Positions 7,129 to 17,495 of a stretch of DNA of 64,000 nucleotides are shown here, in pieces (position 1 is the stretch's first letter; each line of letters begins with the position of its first letter). Both the position numbers and the translations under genes were made by a program. The notes under the pieces are model-generated. The model worked only from the letters and a program-made list of their open reading frames with translations, did not search any database and was not told the origin of the DNA. The DNA is taken from assembly GCA_949297445.1 (NCBI GenBank), contig CASFSS010000017.1, forward strand, positions 1-64,000. Reading direction: 5' to 3'. The stretch comes from an uncultured bacterium (GTDB lineage: Bacteria; Bacillota_I; Bacilli_A; RFN20; CAG-826).

Positions 7129-8772
7129 TCACACATCAGCGTAGCATGAGCCACCGATGAACTCTCTTAATAAGGAGTTGCATGGCACCCATTCATCAGG
7201 CATATCTAAGAAATACTTTAGCATACGAATTAAACGCTCGGCGACTGGGAAATATTCGCTATCTTTTTCAATTTTGCTCAATAAAGGTAATGCGTATTTT
7301 TTCATGACACATAACTCGTAAGAAAGCATTGAGTTATATACGTAATCAGCACCTTCTTGCGTATCGTATATCCATGTAAATTCTCCCCGCCGTACGCTTG
7401 GCCACATGCCAATTGTTTCTTCGGCTGAGGCATTGCGGAATTTATAGTCGCGCACAATGCGTCGCAATAGACGCAAATCGGTCAAGGAAATTGGATTATG
7501 ATTGTCCAAATTAATCTGCGCGCTTGGAGCAATATAAATTTTAAATTTTTGATGCTTTGGAATTAAGGTAGTTAATCGATCATTTAAAGCGTGGATGCCT
7601 TCAATAATAATTGGTTCATTTTCACCAACTCGTAACACGCGACCAGGTACTCTTTTTCCTAATTTGAAATCGAATTTTGGTAATTGGACTTCATCTCCCG
7701 AGATGAGATCGAGCATATTTTGGTTAAATAAGTCAATGTCCAACGCTTCAATGGATTCTAAATCTGGTTTTCCATCTTCATCGACGGGCACTTGAGATTT
7801 TGGTAAATAATAATCGTCAATTGAAATGCGAACAGGTTTAATGCCACGACTTAGTAGTTCAATGCGCAGGCGATTGGCGAAAGTCGTTTTACCACTTGAA
7901 GATGGGCCAGCAACACAAATAAGACGAATGTTAGATATATCGTCTTCAATGCGCGCGCCTAAATCAGAAAGCATACGATTATGACGAGCTTCACAAACAT
8001 TTAAAAATTCTATTTCGCCATCTTCTGTAATTCTTTGGTTGATGCCGGCGACGGTGTCAGCGCCGGTGATAATCGCCCATTTATGGGCTTCTTTCAATGT
8101 ACGACCAAATGTGGGTGCATCAGCAAATGGTGGGATAGTGCCTCCTGTTTCAGCACGTGGATATTGAAGTAAAATGCCAGGAGCATAAAGTCGGAGTTTA
8201 AATTCTTTCAAATAGCCACTAGACGGAACCATATGAGAGAACATGTAGTTTAAATAACCATTGCAATCATATAAATGGACGGTTTTTTCTGGTCGATAAG
8301 GCAAAATGTCCAATTTATCATATAATTTGCGTTCAGTATAAATTTCTTTTGCCTCTTCTTTTGTGACAATAAAACGATTGAATGTTAAATCTTCACTAAC
8401 GATTTTTCTCGCTTCATCATCCACAGCTTTCACAACTTTAGAATCAATTTTGAAATTTTTGTCTAAAATTTGAATAAAAACTGAACGAGAAACATTGTAA
8501 CAAAAGCGAATATTAACATCAGGATATAGGCGATGGAAAACCATCGCGATTAAATAACGTAAAGATGCTTCATAAATTTTTGTCGCATCGTTATCTTTTA
8601 CGGTTAAAAATTCAACGTTAGCATCGTAATATACCTCGTATGTCAATTCGCGAACGCGATTATTCACACGAGCACACACATATGCCTTGGGGTCGCCTTC
8701 AATTAAATCTAAAAGACGAACTTTCTTTTCAAATTCCCTTGTTTTGCCAAGGTAGTTTAAAGTAAATGTCAT
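7129..8772 (-). CDS. TGS-domain nucleoside (uridine-type) kinase
   Basis: The 547-residue fusion starts with a TGS-like and threonyl-tRNA-synthetase second-domain-like region (about 1-250). A phosphoribulokinase/uridine-kinase domain follows, with P-loop GPSSSGKTTF and downstream SIDDYYLPK, FDFKLGKR and IIIEGIHALN. This architecture is known in Bacillota and is usually annotated as a nucleoside kinase; the nucleoside is not evident from sequence. The ATG is supported by AAAGGAGA about ten bases upstream. A cre-like site lies in its upstream region, shared with the divergent hydrolase gene. Confidence 0.85.
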   Translation of the reverse strand: MTFTLNYLGKTREFEKKVRLLDLIEGDPKAYVCARVNNRVRELTYEVYYDANVEFLTVKDNDATKIYEASLRYLIAMVFHRLYPDVNIRFCYNVSRSVFIQILDKNFKIDSKVVKAVDDEARKIVSEDLTFNRFIVTKEEAKEIYTERKLYDKLDILPYRPEKTVHLYDCNGYLNYMFSHMVPSSGYLKEFKLRLYAPGILLQYPRAETGGTIPPFADAPTFGRTLKEAHKWAIITGADTVAGINQRITEDGEIEFLNVCEARHNRMLSDLGARIEDDISNIRLICVAGPSSSGKTTFANRLRIELLSRGIKPVRISIDDYYLPKSQVPVDEDGKPDLESIEALDIDLFNQNMLDLISGDEVQLPKFDFKLGKRVPGRVLRVGENEPIIIEGIHALNDRLTTLIPKHQKFKIYIAPSAQINLDNHNPISLTDLRLLRRIVRDYKFRNASAEETIGMWPSVRRGEFTWIYDTQEGADYVYNSMLSYELCVMKKYALPLLSKIEKDSEYFPVAERLIRMLKYFLDMPDEWVPCNSLLREFIGGSCYADV

Positions 8773-8823
8773 AAATTTTCTTCTCCTTTGTGCCTTAAAA
8801 ATAATAATTTAAGCAGGCTATAA

Positions 8824-8838
8824 TTGCAAGCGCTTACA
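8824..8838 (+). promoter_or_regulatory. Candidate catabolite-responsive element (cre)
   Basis: TTGCAAGCGCTTACA satisfies every constrained position of the Bacillota cre consensus WTGNAANCGNWNNCW and is one base from a perfect palindrome. It lies between two divergent genes, the TGS-kinase and the nicotinamidase-like hydrolase. A CcpA-like regulator is encoded at 53192. Binding is inferred. Confidence 0.5.
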
Positions 8839-8901
8839 CATACAAAACAAGTTTTGTCTGACATTTTTTAAATATAGGTGGCTAATTAGTAATTATTTTA
8901 G

Positions 8902-8914
8902 TATAATTATTGCG
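8902..8914 (+). promoter_or_regulatory. -10 box upstream of the hydrolase-pfp unit
   Basis: TATAAT at 8902-8907, predicted +1 at 8914, giving a leader of about seven bases and no SD. A -35 box is not clear. Confidence 0.45.
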
Positions 8915-8920
8915 CTTATT

Positions 8921-9439
8921 ATGAAAAACCTTTTGATTGTTGTTGATTATCAAAATGACTTTGTCGATGGCGCGCTAGGCTTTCCCGGCGCTGAGAACTT
9001 AGAAAATTATATAGTCGATAAAATTATTGAATTCAAAGAATCTGGGCAAGATATTGTTTTTACAAAGGATATGCATGAATTTGATTATCTTGAAACTGAA
9101 GAAGGCAAGAATCTTCCCGTCGAGCATTGTATGCGATTTACAAAGGGGGCCGACTTATATGGTCGGGTCAAAGAATTAGCAAAAGGTTATACCATTATCG
9201 AAAAAGAAACGTTCGGAGCAAGAGGTCTTTTTCCATATTTATCGCGTCATCGATATGACAATATATATCTAGTTGGTTTAGTTTCTTATATTTGTGTTGT
9301 GTCGAATGCGATTGTGGCAAAGGCAGGTAATCCATTAGCTCATATCGTCATTTTAAAAGATGGAACCGGTGGCCCCGATAAAGAGGCGGAGAAAATTGCT
9401 TTTGAAGCGATGAAAGCTTTGCAAATTGAAGTTCGTTAG
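8921..9439 (+). CDS. Isochorismatase-family cysteine hydrolase, probably nicotinamidase
   Basis: The 172-residue alpha/beta hydrolase has the triad D9 (VVDYQND), K95 (IIEKETFGA) and C125 (VSYICVVSNA), and metal-type D50-x-H52. Nicotinamidase, converting nicotinamide to nicotinate, is the best fit for size and motif spacing, and a nicotinate phosphoribosyltransferase lies at 52004. The wider family includes other amidases, so the substrate is inferred. It has no SD and follows a TATAAT box closely. pfp follows after 11 bases with a good SD, so they form an operon. Confidence 0.8.
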   Translation: MKNLLIVVDYQNDFVDGALGFPGAENLENYIVDKIIEFKESGQDIVFTKDMHEFDYLETEEGKNLPVEHCMRFTKGADLYGRVKELAKGYTIIEKETFGARGLFPYLSRHRYDNIYLVGLVSYICVVSNAIVAKAGNPLAHIVILKDGTGGPDKEAEKIAFEAMKALQIEVR

Positions 9440-9450
9440 GAGGATATTTT

Positions 9451-10653
9451 ATGAAAAAAGGTTTTGTTTATATTCAAAGTGGTGGTCCTACTGCCGTCAT
9501 CAATTCGTCATTGTATGGCGCAATTATGGAAGCAAAGAAGCACACGGATAAAATTGAAGGCATCTACGGTTCGTTGAACGGAATTGAAGGTTTGCTCAAT
9601 GACCGTTTGATTGATTTAGAAAAAGAGGACGCGGAGACAATTGAATTATTTAAGCAAACTCCCGGTGCTATTTTAGGTACTACTCGTTATAAATTGCCGC
9701 AAAACCTTCACGATGAACAATATAATCGAATCATTACAACGTTAAATAAACATAATATTGGTTATGTTTTTGTTAATGGTGGTAACGATTCTATGGATAC
9801 ATGTCATAAACTTCATCGCCTTTGCGAAGAGTTAAAACTTGATATCAAAGTGATTGGTATTCCGAAAACGGTCGATAACGATCTAGCTATCACCGACCAT
9901 TCATTAGGCTATGGCTCGGCCGCTAAGTATGTCATCAATACAGTAAAAGAAATTTGCATCGACGCAAGTTGCTATAAAAAAGGAAAAGTTTTTGTCATTG
10001 AAATTATGGGACGCAATGCTGGTTGGTTAACTGCGTCTGTTGATTTGTTACCAAGTTACGCTCGCCCCGATTTAATTTTCTTGCCAGAAAATGTTTTTGA
10101 TTTAGAAAAATTCTTACAAGACATTAAAACTATTTATGAAAAACAAGGTCACGCCATTGCCGCAATTAGCGAGGGAATTATTTTTGAAAGAGATACTTCT
10201 TCCGCTCGCGTTGACGCCTTTAATCACATTCAACTTGGTGGTGCGGCGGATGCTTTAACTAAAATCATTGAAAAGCGATTAGATTTGCCGACACGTTCCA
10301 TTGAGCTTTCTTTAGCGCAACGTGCCTATTGCATTCTATTAAGTAAAGTCGATCAAGATGAAGCTATTGCTTGCGGTGCTTTCGGAGTGAAGGCAGCTGT
10401 TTCTGGTGAAAGCGGTAAGATGGTTGTCATTACGAGAATTAACGATGAACCTTATGCTACAAAATTGGAATTAGCCGATATTTCTCAAATTGCCAACGAA
10501 GAAAAGATGATTCCTTCTTCAATGATGTCGGGACAAACTAAAATGGATGTTTCTTTTGAACGTTATTTGCGTCCACTTATTCAAGGTGAAGTTAATGTTA
10601 AATATGAAGACGGCATCATTGCTTCCGCCCGCCTAAAAAAAGTTTTAATTTAA
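9451..10653 (+). CDS. pfp: Pyrophosphate-dependent 6-phosphofructokinase
   Basis: Phosphorylates fructose 6-phosphate with PPi, reversibly, in glycolysis. The 400-residue protein belongs to the PFKA superfamily, with N-terminal SGGPTAVINS. The two donor-specificity positions are of PPi type: GGNDS has Asp (D113) where ATP enzymes have Gly, and PKTVDND has Lys (K139) where ATP enzymes have Gly. MGRNAGW, for sugar phosphate binding, follows. ATG has AGGAGG eight bases upstream. Use of PPi is typical of small-genome fermenters; a soluble pyrophosphatase (18430) also competes for PPi. Confidence 0.93.
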   Translation: MKKGFVYIQSGGPTAVINSSLYGAIMEAKKHTDKIEGIYGSLNGIEGLLNDRLIDLEKEDAETIELFKQTPGAILGTTRYKLPQNLHDEQYNRIITTLNKHNIGYVFVNGGNDSMDTCHKLHRLCEELKLDIKVIGIPKTVDNDLAITDHSLGYGSAAKYVINTVKEICIDASCYKKGKVFVIEIMGRNAGWLTASVDLLPSYARPDLIFLPENVFDLEKFLQDIKTIYEKQGHAIAAISEGIIFERDTSSARVDAFNHIQLGGAADALTKIIEKRLDLPTRSIELSLAQRAYCILLSKVDQDEAIACGAFGVKAAVSGESGKMVVITRINDEPYATKLELADISQIANEEKMIPSSMMSGQTKMDVSFERYLRPLIQGEVNVKYEDGIIASARLKKVLI

Positions 10654-10686
10654 TTTAAACTTTATTATTTGTAATTTATTTGTTCG

Positions 10687-10711
10687 AAGGGTTGAAATAA
10701 CACCCTTTTTG
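10687..10711 (+). terminator. Terminator hairpin after pfp, overlapping the atp promoter
   Basis: AAGGGT pairs with ACCCTT and is followed by a short T-run. The loop contains the TTGAAA used as -35 box of the atp operon. The U-tract is short, so termination may be partial. Confidence 0.55.
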
Positions 10712-10720
10712 AATGATAAT
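10692..10720 (+). promoter_or_regulatory. Promoter of the ATP synthase operon
   Basis: TTGAAA at 10692-10697, exactly 17 bp, GATAAT at 10715-10720. Predicted +1 is about 10727, three bases before the ATG of atpI. Confidence 0.75.
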
Positions 10721-10729
10721 ATTTTCACG

Positions 10730-11176
10730 ATGAAAAATTGGCTTTCGAAATTGTCGCAATTATCAAAGATGGTTCTATTAGCTAGTCTAGTTGGCGTTGT
10801 TTTAACTTTGTTATCAACCATTTTTATTATATTTGATATGTGGGATTGGACGGTTGGCGTTTTAATCGGTAGCGCAATTGAAGTGATTTGTATTGTCACT
10901 TTGTATGCCGGCGTGGATTATTTTACTAAAGAGCAAAATTATACTTATTTTGCTTTATTTTATTTAATCCGCATCATTTTATTCGCCGGAGGAATCGTTC
11001 TGGCGGCTTGCTTAACTTATGTCGCTCATATAAAAGCCATCAATGTTTTTGGTGTCTTAATTGGCTATACACCAATGCAGTTCGTTGTCATAATGGTGGC
11101 GATTAAAGAAAAGCATTTACCAACAAGTCAGCCAAAAAAGCAGTTAGATGAGGTCGATAAAAATGGCAATCAATGA
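10730..11176 (+). CDS. atpI: ATP synthase protein I-like membrane protein
   Basis: The 148-residue protein has four membrane segments and is first in the atp operon, the position of AtpI, which helps assemble the c-ring or supports ion supply in other bacteria. Sequence similarity in this family is weak, so the call rests largely on topology and place. An upstream in-frame TTG at 10709 overlaps the -10 box and cannot be transcribed from that promoter. The ATG at 10730, just past the predicted +1, is therefore chosen. Its end overlaps atpB by 14 bases. Confidence 0.75.
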   Translation: MKNWLSKLSQLSKMVLLASLVGVVLTLLSTIFIIFDMWDWTVGVLIGSAIEVICIVTLYAGVDYFTKEQNYTYFALFYLIRIILFAGGIVLAACLTYVAHIKAINVFGVLIGYTPMQFVVIMVAIKEKHLPTSQPKKQLDEVDKNGNQ

Positions 11177-11930
11177 GTTGGCAGATATTTATTCAATCGA
11201 CGACTTTAAAACGTGGGACATCGCCGGTGAAACAATTGTTGCTCTTTTCATTATTGCCTTTTTAATTATCTTATCATTTGTTATTTTTATTTTAGCCAAA
11301 CGTGCCGATCCGCTTAAGCGCCCAAAAGGTTTGTTGCTTGTCGCTGAAATGGCGGTTGAAAAAATCGATGCTTTTGTTGCTGAAACGATGGGCCCGGGCT
11401 TTGAAAATTTTGGGGGCATTTTATTGGGGATTGTTCCATTTTTGTTTTTGTCATTTACAATCGGCATCACCGGCTTGCCGACTTCAATGTCTTCGTTAAA
11501 TGTTTCATTTACGCTTGCGCTAGTCACTTTCTTGATGATTCATTTAACATCTATGCGCTTTACGAAATTTCGTTATTTTAAGCGATTTATTGAGCCGCTA
11601 CCTTTCTTCTTGCCGATTAATTTAATTTCGATGTGGGCACCTTTGCTTTCTTTATGTTTACGTATGTTTGGTAATGCCGTTGTTGGTTGGGTCATGCTTT
11701 CATTGCTCAATTATGTTTTAGAGTTAGCGAGCGCGGCAGTCTTTTCCTTTTTGCCAACTGGCATCAATTCAATCTTCTTTGTGCCGATTGCTACGCCCTT
11801 ACTTCATGCCTATTTTGATTTATTCTCGGGCTTAATTCAAACGCTCGTGTTTACTTTTTTAACGGCCTGCTTTATTGCGCAGGAAAAACCCGAAGAAGAA
11901 AAAGTGCAAGAAAAACTTGCCTTATCTTAA
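11163..11930 (+). CDS. atpB: ATP synthase F0 subunit a
   Basis: Membrane stator subunit forming the ion half-channels beside the c-ring. The 255-residue protein has several membrane helices. The essential arginine lies in LSLCLRMFGNAVVG, followed by the conserved C-terminal helix around HAYFDLFSGLIQTLVFTFL. I choose ATG 11163 because GAGG lies about nine bases upstream; an in-frame ATG at 11148 would overlap that SD. It overlaps the end of atpI. Confidence 0.93.
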   Translation: MAINELADIYSIDDFKTWDIAGETIVALFIIAFLIILSFVIFILAKRADPLKRPKGLLLVAEMAVEKIDAFVAETMGPGFENFGGILLGIVPFLFLSFTIGITGLPTSMSSLNVSFTLALVTFLMIHLTSMRFTKFRYFKRFIEPLPFFLPINLISMWAPLLSLCLRMFGNAVVGWVMLSLLNYVLELASAAVFSFLPTGINSIFFVPIATPLLHAYFDLFSGLIQTLVFTFLTACFIAQEKPEEEKVQEKLALS

Positions 11931-11951
11931 ATTTTGAAAGGAGATATTTTT

Positions 11952-12185
11952 ATGACAGATGTTGGTTTGATTGCTATTGCAGCGGCTATCGCAATTGCTT
12001 CCTCAGGCTGTTCTTCCATTGGTGAAGGATGGATTTGTCGAAATGCTATCGAAGGAATTGCTCGCAATCCAGAAGCCTATGGAAAAATTCGTACCGGCAT
12101 GATTATTGGCTGCGCGCTCGTCGAGACATGCGGTATTTATGCATTGCTTATTTCCATCTTGTTAATCTTTGTTTACGGAGCTTAG
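11952..12185 (+). CDS. atpE: ATP synthase F0 subunit c
   Basis: Proteolipid that forms the ion-driven rotor ring. The 77-residue hairpin has the ion-binding Glu E58 in TM2, within ETCGIY. This aligns with the Na+-type ESTGIY of Ilyobacter and Propionigenium c subunits, including the Tyr. In TM1 the position of their Na+-ligand Gln is Glu (E25, in IGEGW), 33 residues before E58 as in Ilyobacter (32/65). The polar loop ARNPEA is canonical. ATG at 11952 has AAAGGAGA eight bases upstream; an in-frame TTG at 11934 precedes the SD and is rejected. Confidence 0.95.
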   Translation: MTDVGLIAIAAAIAIASSGCSSIGEGWICRNAIEGIARNPEAYGKIRTGMIIGCALVETCGIYALLISILLIFVYGA

Positions 12186-12191
12186 TCGTCT

Positions 12192-12749
12192 ATGTCATCT
12201 CTTTATAGTTTTACTTCATCTTCCCCTATCACCAACGAAGGATTCCTCGAAAAACTTTTCCCTAATCCTTGGGATTTTGTTGCGACTTTTTTAGCTTTTA
12301 TCGTTTTACTAGTCATCGTTTTCTTCTTTGCGTATAAACCGGTAAAGAAATTGCTAAAAAAACGCGGTGATTATGTCGAAGAAAATATTAGTGAAGCTAA
12401 AAAGAAAAATGACGAGGCCGATTCCAACATTGTTTTGGCAAAAAAAGAGTTAAAAAATGCTCGTCAAGAAGCTGTTACAATTGTAAATAACGCTCAAGAT
12501 GATGCGACAAATATTATTAACAAAGCCAAAATAGATGCAGAAAAAGCGGCTACATTAGAATACGAAAAGAAAAAAGAATTGCTTGCTCAAGATGTCGAGA
12601 AGATGAAAGACGATATTCATCAAGAGATGGTCGATATTGCTTTATTGGTTAGCCAAGAAGTAATTGGCCGTGAGATAGACGAAAAAGATCAAGCACGTTT
12701 GGTCGACGAGATGGTCACTCGCCTAGAAAAAGGAAACGATGATGAATAA
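12192..12749 (+). CDS. atpF: ATP synthase F0 subunit b
   Basis: Peripheral stalk subunit. The 185-residue protein has one N-terminal membrane helix (about residues 27-48, WDFVATFLAFIVLLVIVFFF) and then a long charged, alanine-rich coiled coil reaching the F1 head. Length is somewhat above the usual 160-170 because of a serine-rich N-terminal extension before the helix. The gene begins six bases after atpE and overlaps atpH by 11 bases. Confidence 0.93.
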   Translation: MSSLYSFTSSSPITNEGFLEKLFPNPWDFVATFLAFIVLLVIVFFFAYKPVKKLLKKRGDYVEENISEAKKKNDEADSNIVLAKKELKNARQEAVTIVNNAQDDATNIINKAKIDAEKAATLEYEKKKELLAQDVEKMKDDIHQEMVDIALLVSQEVIGREIDEKDQARLVDEMVTRLEKGNDDE

Positions 12750-13290
12750 CGAAAGCAATGTTAAATATGCTTCTGCTTTGCTTAGTCTTGCTCAAGATGA
12801 GGATTTGCTCGTTCAATATAAAGCAACGTTTAAATCTTTCATTGCTTTGGTAAAAGAAAATCCGAAAATCATCAAAATGCTTGGTAGCTATTTTCTCGAT
12901 GAAAAGCATAAATATGCTTTTGTTGACGAAATAACAGAAGAATTTAACCTCAAAAACTTCTCTTCGTTTATCAAACTATTAGTCCGCAAACATTTAATTG
13001 ATAATTTGTTTGATATTTATAGGGAATTCATCAAGCTAGCTAACGAGAATCTCGGCGTAAAAGAAGGCATTGTTTATAGTGCTGTAGCGTTGAATGAAAA
13101 GCAGTTGCACGAATTAACTAGTGCCTTATCAAAGCGTCTCGAGGAAGAAATTGAACTGAAAAATATTGTTGATACTTCGCTAATTGGCGGAGTTAAGTTA
13201 GTTGTCGACGGTAAAATTTATGACGGTTCAATAAAAAATCACTTAAATGAACTAAAAAGAACCTTATTAGAAAGGAAAGCAACATTATGA
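12739..13290 (+). CDS. atpH: ATP synthase F1 subunit delta
   Basis: Links the b-subunit stalk to the top of the alpha3beta3 head. The 183-residue protein has the family layout: a helical N-terminal domain starting [15 protein letters not shown] and a C-terminal domain with [11 protein letters not shown]-like sequence ([15 protein letters not shown]). Two adjacent ATG codons (12739, 12742) are possible starts. It overlaps both atpF and atpA, indicating coupled translation. Confidence 0.92.
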   Translation: MMNNESNVKYASALLSLAQDEDLLVQYKATFKSFIALVKENPKIIKMLGSYFLDEKHKYAFVDEITEEFNLKNFSSFIKLLVRKHLIDNLFDIYREFIKLANENLGVKEGIVYSAVALNEKQLHELTSALSKRLEEEIELKNIVDTSLIGGVKLVVDGKIYDGSIKNHLNELKRTLLERKATL

Positions 13291-14798
13291 AAAATGTTTC
13301 GAAAGAAATCTCAGCCTTAATTAAAAAACAAATTTTAGATTTCGATAAAAAAGTTGAATCTAACGATGTTGGCGTTGTCGTTTCGATTGGTGATGGAGTG
13401 GCAACTATTTATGGTTTAGATGATGTTATGCTCGGCGAATTAGTTCAATTCCCCCACGATATATATGGAATGGTTTTAAACCTCGAAGAAGAAAGCGTTG
13501 GGGTCGTTCTTTTAGGTGATGATACTTTCATTAAAGAAGGAGATACCGTCAAACGGCTAAAAGAAGTCGTGGAAGTCCCTGTTGGTGATGCTTTAATTGG
13601 CCGAGTTGTAAACGCTTTAGGCGCTCCTCTTGATGGTAAAGGACAAATTAAGAGCGAACGTCATCGTCCGATTGAACGAATCGCCCCGCTTGTCATGACG
13701 CGAGAATCAGTAAACACTCCATTATTAACTGGCATTAAAGCCATTGACGCGATGATTCCAATTGGTCGCGGACAAAGAGAATTAATAATTGGCGACCGCC
13801 AAACCGGCAAAACCGCCATTGCGATTGATACAATCTTGGCTCAAAAGGATCAAAATGTAAAATGTATCTATGTGGCCATTGGCCAAAAGAATTCTAGCAT
13901 CGCTTCCATTATTCATCGGCTTGATACAAGTGGCGCTTTAGCATATACAACGGTCGTTTCTTCAAGCGCTAGCGAATTGGCGCCAATGCAATATATTGCC
14001 CCTTATTCAGGAATGGCTATCGCTGAAGAATTTTTAGAAAAAGGTGAAGATGTTTTAATCGTCTTTGACGATTTGAGCAAACATGCCGTCGCTTATCGAA
14101 CGCTTTCCTTACTTTTAAAGCGCCCATCTGGTCGCGAAGCATATCCTGGTGATGTATTTTATTTGCATTCCCGCCTTTTAGAAAGAGCCTGCAAGTTAAA
14201 TAAGGAAAATGGCGGTGGCTCCATTACCGCTTTGCCGATAATTGAAACACAACAAGGTGATATTTCCGCCTATATTCCGACCAATGTTATATCGATTACG
14301 GATGGGCAAATATTCTTATTGACCGATATGTTTAATGCTGGCTTCCGTCCGGCAATTGATAGTGGCTTGTCTGTTTCGCGTGTCGGTAGCAGCGCCCAAT
14401 ATAAAGTTATGAAACAAGTTAGTGGCTCCTTAAGAACAGAACTAGCCTCTTTTAAAGAGTTAGAATCTTTCTCGCAATTCGGCAGTGATCTTGACGAGAA
14501 CACCAAGAATATTTTGGCGCACGGTCGAGTGCTGATGGAAGTTCTTAAACAAGACCAATATGATATCTATTCCTTAGACCGCCAAACAATAGAATTGTTT
14601 GTTGCCAAAAATAACTATCTAGATAAATATCCACTTTCGCGGATTAAGCCAATACTAAAAGACCTATATAAATATATTGTTTCAACAGATAATCAATTAA
14701 TTAAAGATATCGTCTCGACGCATGTTCTATCGAATGAAAACGAGAATAAACTGCGTTCTTTAGTCGAAGATTATTTAGCTACTTTGGAGGTCGATTGA
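13287..14798 (+). CDS. atpA: ATP synthase F1 subunit alpha
   Basis: Non-catalytic nucleotide-binding subunit of the F1 head. The 503-residue protein contains the N-terminal beta-barrel, the P-loop [15 protein letters not shown], and the conserved VSRVGSSAQ segment. Length is typical. Overlaps atpH by ATGA, and its TGA stop overlaps the atpG ATG. Confidence 0.97.
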   Translation: MKNVSKEISALIKKQILDFDKKVESNDVGVVVSIGDGVATIYGLDDVMLGELVQFPHDIYGMVLNLEEESVGVVLLGDDTFIKEGDTVKRLKEVVEVPVGDALIGRVVNALGAPLDGKGQIKSERHRPIERIAPLVMTRESVNTPLLTGIKAIDAMIPIGRGQRELIIGDRQTGKTAIAIDTILAQKDQNVKCIYVAIGQKNSSIASIIHRLDTSGALAYTTVVSSSASELAPMQYIAPYSGMAIAEEFLEKGEDVLIVFDDLSKHAVAYRTLSLLLKRPSGREAYPGDVFYLHSRLLERACKLNKENGGGSITALPIIETQQGDISAYIPTNVISITDGQIFLLTDMFNAGFRPAIDSGLSVSRVGSSAQYKVMKQVSGSLRTELASFKELESFSQFGSDLDENTKNILAHGRVLMEVLKQDQYDIYSLDRQTIELFVAKNNYLDKYPLSRIKPILKDLYKYIVSTDNQLIKDIVSTHVLSNENENKLRSLVEDYLATLEVD

Positions 14799-15643
14799 TG
14801 GCTAGCCTCATCAAAATGAAAAGAAGAATTAATTCCATTGCTTCCACAAAAAAAATTACCAAAGCAATGGAATTAATCGCGACTACCAAACTGAAAAAGT
14901 ACAAAGATTTAATGTTTGCTAATCGTCTTTACGAAACGGAAATTAGTCAAATGATGCGCTTTTTAAACGCCGCACCAAAAACAGAAAATTTAGAAAAATT
15001 CTATCAAGAAGGTCCTAGCGATAAAGATTTATACGTCGTTATTAACTCTAATTTAGGTTTATGTGGCTCTTATAATTATGACTTATATAAGTTCGTGTTA
15101 AATAATGTTCAAAAAGATGATGCCATTTTGTTGCCTTTAGGCAGCAAAGGAGAAAAGTATTATGGCGATGAAGGCTATAATGTCGAACTAGATTATAACG
15201 ATCTTAATCAAGCGATTGATTACGCCCGCATAAATAAATTCGCTCGTTTCTTAACCGACAACTTTTTAAGTGGAAAATACCGAAATGTATATGTAATTTA
15301 TACCAAATTTGTCAATTCGCTCACATTCGTTCCGACTTTGGTAAAGGTGCTTCCGATTGTAAATGAAGATGCTGCCATAGCACCTTTTAGCTACGCGCCG
15401 CTTTTAGATAGTCCAATCGAGAGCATATTTCTTGAAGCTTTACCTTTGTATGTCAATTCATTTTTCTTATCAAAAATTGTCGAATCGTTAGTCTCAGAGC
15501 AGGCTTTGCGTCGTAACTCGATGGAAAACGCCAACGATAATGCCGAAGAGTTAATTGAAAATTTAACTCGTGAATATAATAAAGAGCGCCAAAATTCTAT
15601 CACTGGAGAAATCAGTGATGTCATAAGCGCCAGTTTGCGCTAG
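14798..15643 (+). CDS. atpG: ATP synthase F1 subunit gamma
   Basis: Central rotor shaft. The 281-residue protein begins [34 protein letters not shown] and ends with the conserved RQNSITGEISDVISAS segment that lies inside the head. The ATG at 14798 overlaps the TGA of atpA; an in-frame TTG just upstream is not needed. SD is GGAGG inside the atpA tail. Confidence 0.95.
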   Translation: MASLIKMKRRINSIASTKKITKAMELIATTKLKKYKDLMFANRLYETEISQMMRFLNAAPKTENLEKFYQEGPSDKDLYVVINSNLGLCGSYNYDLYKFVLNNVQKDDAILLPLGSKGEKYYGDEGYNVELDYNDLNQAIDYARINKFARFLTDNFLSGKYRNVYVIYTKFVNSLTFVPTLVKVLPIVNEDAAIAPFSYAPLLDSPIESIFLEALPLYVNSFFLSKIVESLVSEQALRRNSMENANDNAEELIENLTREYNKERQNSITGEISDVISASLR

Positions 15644-17460
<1,817 letters not shown>

Positions 17461-17495
17461 TTTTTGCTTAATAAAAACTGTAAAAAGCCTATTTT

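Noticed and set aside
7129-8772. TGS-kinase as a truncated threonyl-tRNA synthetase
   Set aside because: The synthetase-like part is followed in frame by a complete kinase domain with its own P-loop, a known fusion; a true thrS lies at 62557-64000.
10709-10729. TTG at 10709 as the atpI start
   Set aside because: It overlaps the -10 box of the best promoter and is upstream of the predicted +1.
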